DNA of 64,000 bases from Trichomonas vaginalis G3. Taxonomy: Eukaryota; Parabasalia; Trichomonadida; Trichomonadidae. A program made the position numbers and the translations under genes. The notes beneath the pieces were generated by a model. That model worked only from the letters and a program-made list of their open reading frames with translations. It was not told the DNA's origin and made no database searches. Location of the stretch: positions 2,108,001 to 2,172,000 of the forward strand of contig NC_067206.1 in assembly GCF_026262505.1 (NCBI RefSeq), given 5' to 3'. Positions within the stretch are counted from its first letter, which is position 1; every line of letters begins with the position of its first letter. Positions 61,449 through 64,000 of the stretch are shown here, in pieces.

Positions 61449-61453
61449 ACAAC

Positions 61454-61745
61454 ACTCAAATCCGCCACACTCTCCCCCATATGCCGCGCCAGAACGGCAA
61501 GATTGAAAGGCTCTAGCCGTCTCTTGAAAAAAATGTCGGCCGGTCTTCAAATGCAAAACAAATTCAAGAATTTCTTGATAAATTCAGGAAAAATTACAAC
61601 TCAGTACCACATAAAACCCTTCCCAAAAAGGGTTTTCGCCCCATGACTCCAGAAGAGTGTTACAATGAGACACCACATTGGAAACGGGGTGAAACGCCAT
61701 TTTGGAGAGTTATGATTGATGGACACTTCGAAATCAAAGAAATAC
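61454..61745 (+). pseudogene. DDE transposase/integrase core, last part, after element C
   Basis: Continues the transposase fragment of 39193-39443 on the other side of element C. Visible in pieces are the QNGKIERL motif (the catalytic Glu helix), a helix resembling FLDKFRKNYNSVPHKTLPK and a PMTPEECYNETPHWKRG end, all typical of the C-terminal half of an rve/DDE core. About 85 bp downstream the right palindrome array begins. Confidence 0.6.
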
Positions 61746-61829
61746 CGAACCATTGAATACACAATTACGAATAAACGCTTAATTTTTATAAAAATCTTAT
61801 TACATTTTCCTGAATTTTTAAATTGTACA

Positions 61830-62520
61830 ATAAAGATGGAAGGCTTTGGGGTACATATTAATATAATATACCTCAAAGCCTTCCATCTCCACTACAAATG
61901 GGAGAAACTTTGTCCGAAAGTTTAACATTCGGACAAAGTTTCTCCATTTTAAGAAGGAATTGCAGGGTAAGAGGTACATAGTATGAATATATACCTCTTA
62001 CCTGCAATTCCTTCTAGAAAGTTCCAAAACTTTGGGTTAATTGGAAGACATTAACCCAAAGTTTTGGAACTTTCAAGTGGAAGATGGAAGGCTTTGGGTA
62101 CATATTAATATAATATACCTCAAAGCCTTCCATCTCCACTACAAATGGGAGAAACTTTGTCCGAATAGTTTAACATTCGGACAAAGTTTCTCCCATTTAA
62201 AGAAAGAATTGTTCCTTATGAGGTATATAGTTATAATGTATACCTCATAAGGAACAATTCCCTCCTTAAAACGAGAAAACTTGTTCGAAATTGTTTTATC
62301 ATTTCGAACAAGTTTTCTCGTTTTTAATAACAAACTAAAGGCTATGAGGCACTGATTATATATTAGTGCCTCACAGCCTTTAGTTTCTAATAGATAGCTG
62401 GGAAACTTTCTCCAAATGATAAGTTATTCAGAGAAAGTTTCCCAGCTATCAAGAGGGAATTGTTCCTTATGAGGTATATAGTTATAATGTATACCTCATA
62501 AGGAACAATTCCCTCATTAA
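61830..62520. repeat. Right array of long palindromes
   Basis: Eleven consecutive hairpins of about 55-65 bp with almost nothing between them, starting near 61834, 61895, 61953, 62015, 62079, 62143, 62205, 62265, 62328, 62392 and 62452. Stems are 20-28 bp and nearly perfect: GATGGAAGGCTTTGGGGTAC, GGGAGAAACTTTGTCCGAAT, GAAGGAATTGCAGGGTAAGA, AAAGTTCCAAAACTTTGGGT, GAGGGAATTGTTCCTTATGA and others. AAACTTTG-type and GGAATTG/AAGGCT-type stems alternate. Changes between related hairpins are matched on both sides of the stem. Confidence 0.9.
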
Positions 62521-62988
62521 AATCGTAGATATTTTTTACTTATTACTCATGCTTTCAAAATCACAATCCTCTGAAAAGTTATTTTTTATTAAGAATTTAG
62601 AATTTTGATAAATATTTTTTTATTTGATATAATTATATATTTTCAAAAAGACATTTTGAAAAGATATCTCAAAAGTTCTCTGAAAACCTATTTTTGATTA
62701 ATTTTGAGAAATATCCATATTAAATTAATCAATAAATTCATTCAACACTACTTTAATTTTTAAATTCAAAAAATTATATGTGCTTCTTAAAATGTCTCAC
62801 AAAAATTTTATTATAAAATTATATACAATATTAAAAATCCCACAACATTTTTTTACTTTACATAATCGTACTTCCTCGACGATTAATTTTTCCCTCAATT
62901 CCTATCGTTGACCGAACTTAGCATGCAACACTAGTGTTATTTAATTTTACATTGCCATATAAATTTTTAGTGTACGTTTAAAATTTTT
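62521..62988. other. AT-rich intergenic DNA
   Basis: No gene, repeat or hairpin array is seen. Strongly AT-rich with many short A and T runs. It probably marks ordinary host intergenic DNA between the transposon cluster and the next host gene. Confidence 0.6.
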
Positions 62989-62999
62989 CTCATTCTTGC
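62989..62999 (+). promoter_or_regulatory. Trichomonad-type initiator before the coiled-coil gene
   Basis: TCATTCTTGC lies directly before the ATG at 63000, preceded by a T-run (TTTTTC). It fits the known trichomonad initiator (consensus TCA, pyrimidine, T/A..., usually within about 20 bases of the start codon). This is one of the better organism clues in the window. Confidence 0.6.
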
Positions 63000-64000
63000 A
63001 TGCTTACTCTGAAAGATTTAGAATCATCTTCATCAAATGATGATATGAAGAGTGTTCTAGATGGGAGAGAAAATTTACAAGCATTACGAAAAGAAAAACA
63101 GAAATTAAATCAGAAAATCCAATCACTTGAGAACGATTTAGAAGTTGCAAGAAGAGCAAAGGAAGTTTCAGAGGCTGCTGCTGTTAGATTACTTAGGAAA
63201 TTGCGTGAATTATTCGGAAATTCTTTTGAAAATGATCAATTAGTAGACAAAATAGTTGAGTTACAAGGAAGAGTACAAAAATCTAAATCAATTGTTGATG
63301 ATTTAACTATTCAGATTAATATCAAGCAAAAACAAAATCAAACTGATCTTTTATCTTCAAAACTTAAAGCTAATACAATTGAAACTGAAAAATCAAATAT
63401 ATTGGATGAAATTCAAAGTATACAATCAAACATCGACCAATTACAACAGAAAATTGTAGAATCAAAAGATAGTTACGAAAAATTCAAGGAGAAATATGAC
63501 TCAGTTTTAAAAATGAAACAACAATCTCCTAAGCTAAACATATACCCTACATCTGACATTCTTAAATGGATTGAAGAGAATTCTGATGAATCATTTAATA
63601 AAATTTGCAAAAAGTACGCAAAAATATTCGGAATCGATTACCAAAATCCAGATGTGCTAGCAAATGACATTGAAAATGCATTTGCCAATCTGAACAAAAT
63701 AAAAGCATCAAGCAAAACTATTCATTCTGACTTATCAAAGGCAGTTCAAGAAATCATTCAAAAAAGAGAACAAACGAGATTGAAACACAAAGAAATGGAA
63801 AATATTTATATTTCAAAGAAACACGAATTTTCTTCGTTTTCTCAAGATAGCTCTAAAGAACTTGTGACGTCTATTGAACAATACAACAAAACGAAGAAAA
63901 GGAAATTAAAACATATATCAATAATTACAGAAACTATAAGTAAGGCATCGCTATTATCAGAGATCAAAGTTGATATGCACGATGAATTTTCAGGAATATG
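63000..64000 (+). CDS. Host coiled-coil protein, 3' end outside window
   Basis: Open from the ATG at 63000 to the right edge (333 codons), without a break. Starts MLTLKDLESSSSNDDMKSVL. Most of it is predicted coiled coil: ALRKEKQKLNQKIQSLENDL, ILDEIQSIQSNIDQLQQKIV, AVQEIIQKREQTRLKHKEME. A more globular middle (TSDILKWIEENSDESFNKIC) interrupts the coils. No motor or nuclease motif is seen. Codon use, initiator and intact frame suggest an expressed host gene; coiled-coil proteins of this sort are often cytoskeletal or vesicle tethers, but no family can be named. Confidence 0.75.
   Translation, partial: MLTLKDLESSSSNDDMKSVLDGRENLQALRKEKQKLNQKIQSLENDLEVARRAKEVSEAAAVRLLRKLRELFGNSFENDQLVDKIVELQGRVQKSKSIVDDLTIQINIKQKQNQTDLLSSKLKANTIETEKSNILDEIQSIQSNIDQLQQKIVESKDSYEKFKEKYDSVLKMKQQSPKLNIYPTSDILKWIEENSDESFNKICKKYAKIFGIDYQNPDVLANDIENAFANLNKIKASSKTIHSDLSKAVQEIIQKREQTRLKHKEMENIYISKKHEFSSFSQDSSKELVTSIEQYNKTKKRKLKHISIITETISKASLLSEIKVDMHDEFSGI

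Larger units (their letters stand above)
15655..62520. mobile_element. Putative DNA transposon with hairpin-array ends, interrupted by Polintons B and C
   Basis: Leaving out B and C, 15655-17128, 38072-39448 and 61454-62520 form about 3.9 kb. It holds, in order, a palindrome array, a plus-strand frame (16716-38154, split by B), a minus-strand gene (38200-38898), a DDE transposase fragment (split by C) and a second palindrome array. The two arrays share hairpin types, for example AACTTTGTCTGAATAGTTTA against AACTTTGTCCGAATAGTTTA. A transposase between two arrays of the same kind suggests one transposon with hairpin arrays as ends. No terminal repeat or target duplication was found at the outer edges, so limits are approximate. 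Alternatively the arrays are independent satellites. Confidence 0.45.

Noticed and set aside
39193-61745. LTR retroelement for the DDE fragment
   Set aside because: No reverse transcriptase, protease or long terminal repeats were seen, and LTR elements are not a known part of trichomonad genomes. A DNA transposon is more likely, though not proven.
1-64000. tRNA, rRNA or spliceosomal RNA genes
   Set aside because: No cloverleaf with A and B boxes, no 5S or large rRNA signature and no U6-like core was recognised on either strand by eye. A covariance search could still find a short one.

Overview
The window looks like nuclear DNA of Trichomonas vaginalis or a close trichomonad. It is AT-rich and intron-poor, and the one clear host-type gene (63000 to the right edge) has a trichomonad-style initiator just before its ATG. 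Almost everything else is giant Maverick/Polinton DNA, which is known to fill a large part of that genome. No tRNA, rRNA or CRISPR array was recognised.

Three Polintons are present. Element A (from beyond the left edge to 15402) is mostly one huge inverted repeat. Each arm of about 7 kb carries a primase/SF3-helicase gene, an HNH endonuclease gene and about 2.7 kb of short iteron-like repeats, and the arms meet near position 7050. Element B (17129-38065) is complete at both ends, with ~990-bp terminal inverted repeats and a perfect 6-bp target duplication. It carries capsid, packaging ATPase, phage-like fibre, PrimPol-helicase, integrase and protein-primed DNA polymerase genes. Element C (39449-61448) is complete at both ends, with ~870-bp terminal repeats and a 5-bp target duplication. 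It has the same morphogenesis and replication core plus a cluster of KilA-N/GIY-YIG-type regulators. All three are fossils in part: several genes look whole, many are broken. Near-identical terminal repeats and clean target duplications suggest B and C are young.

With B and C removed, the remaining DNA is about 3.9 kb (15655-17128, 38072-39448, 61454-62520). It is flanked on both sides by arrays of long, near-perfect palindromes and contains a DDE transposase plus two other reading frames. It may be an undescribed DNA transposon with hairpin-array ends, hit twice by Polintons.

Within each Polinton, the PrimPol-helicase (A, B) and protein-primed PolB (B, C) would copy the element and the integrase would insert it. 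Major and minor capsid proteins plus the HerA/FtsK-type ATPase would build and fill a particle, and a fibre with a phage tail-collar domain would bind a receptor. The strongest unusual signals are: the hairpin-array transposon; a collar module nearly identical between otherwise divergent B and C; GC-rich double hairpins embedded in the same frame in unrelated genes; a repeat shared by A and B around the helicase genes; and a conserved gene next to PolB that may encode the terminal protein.
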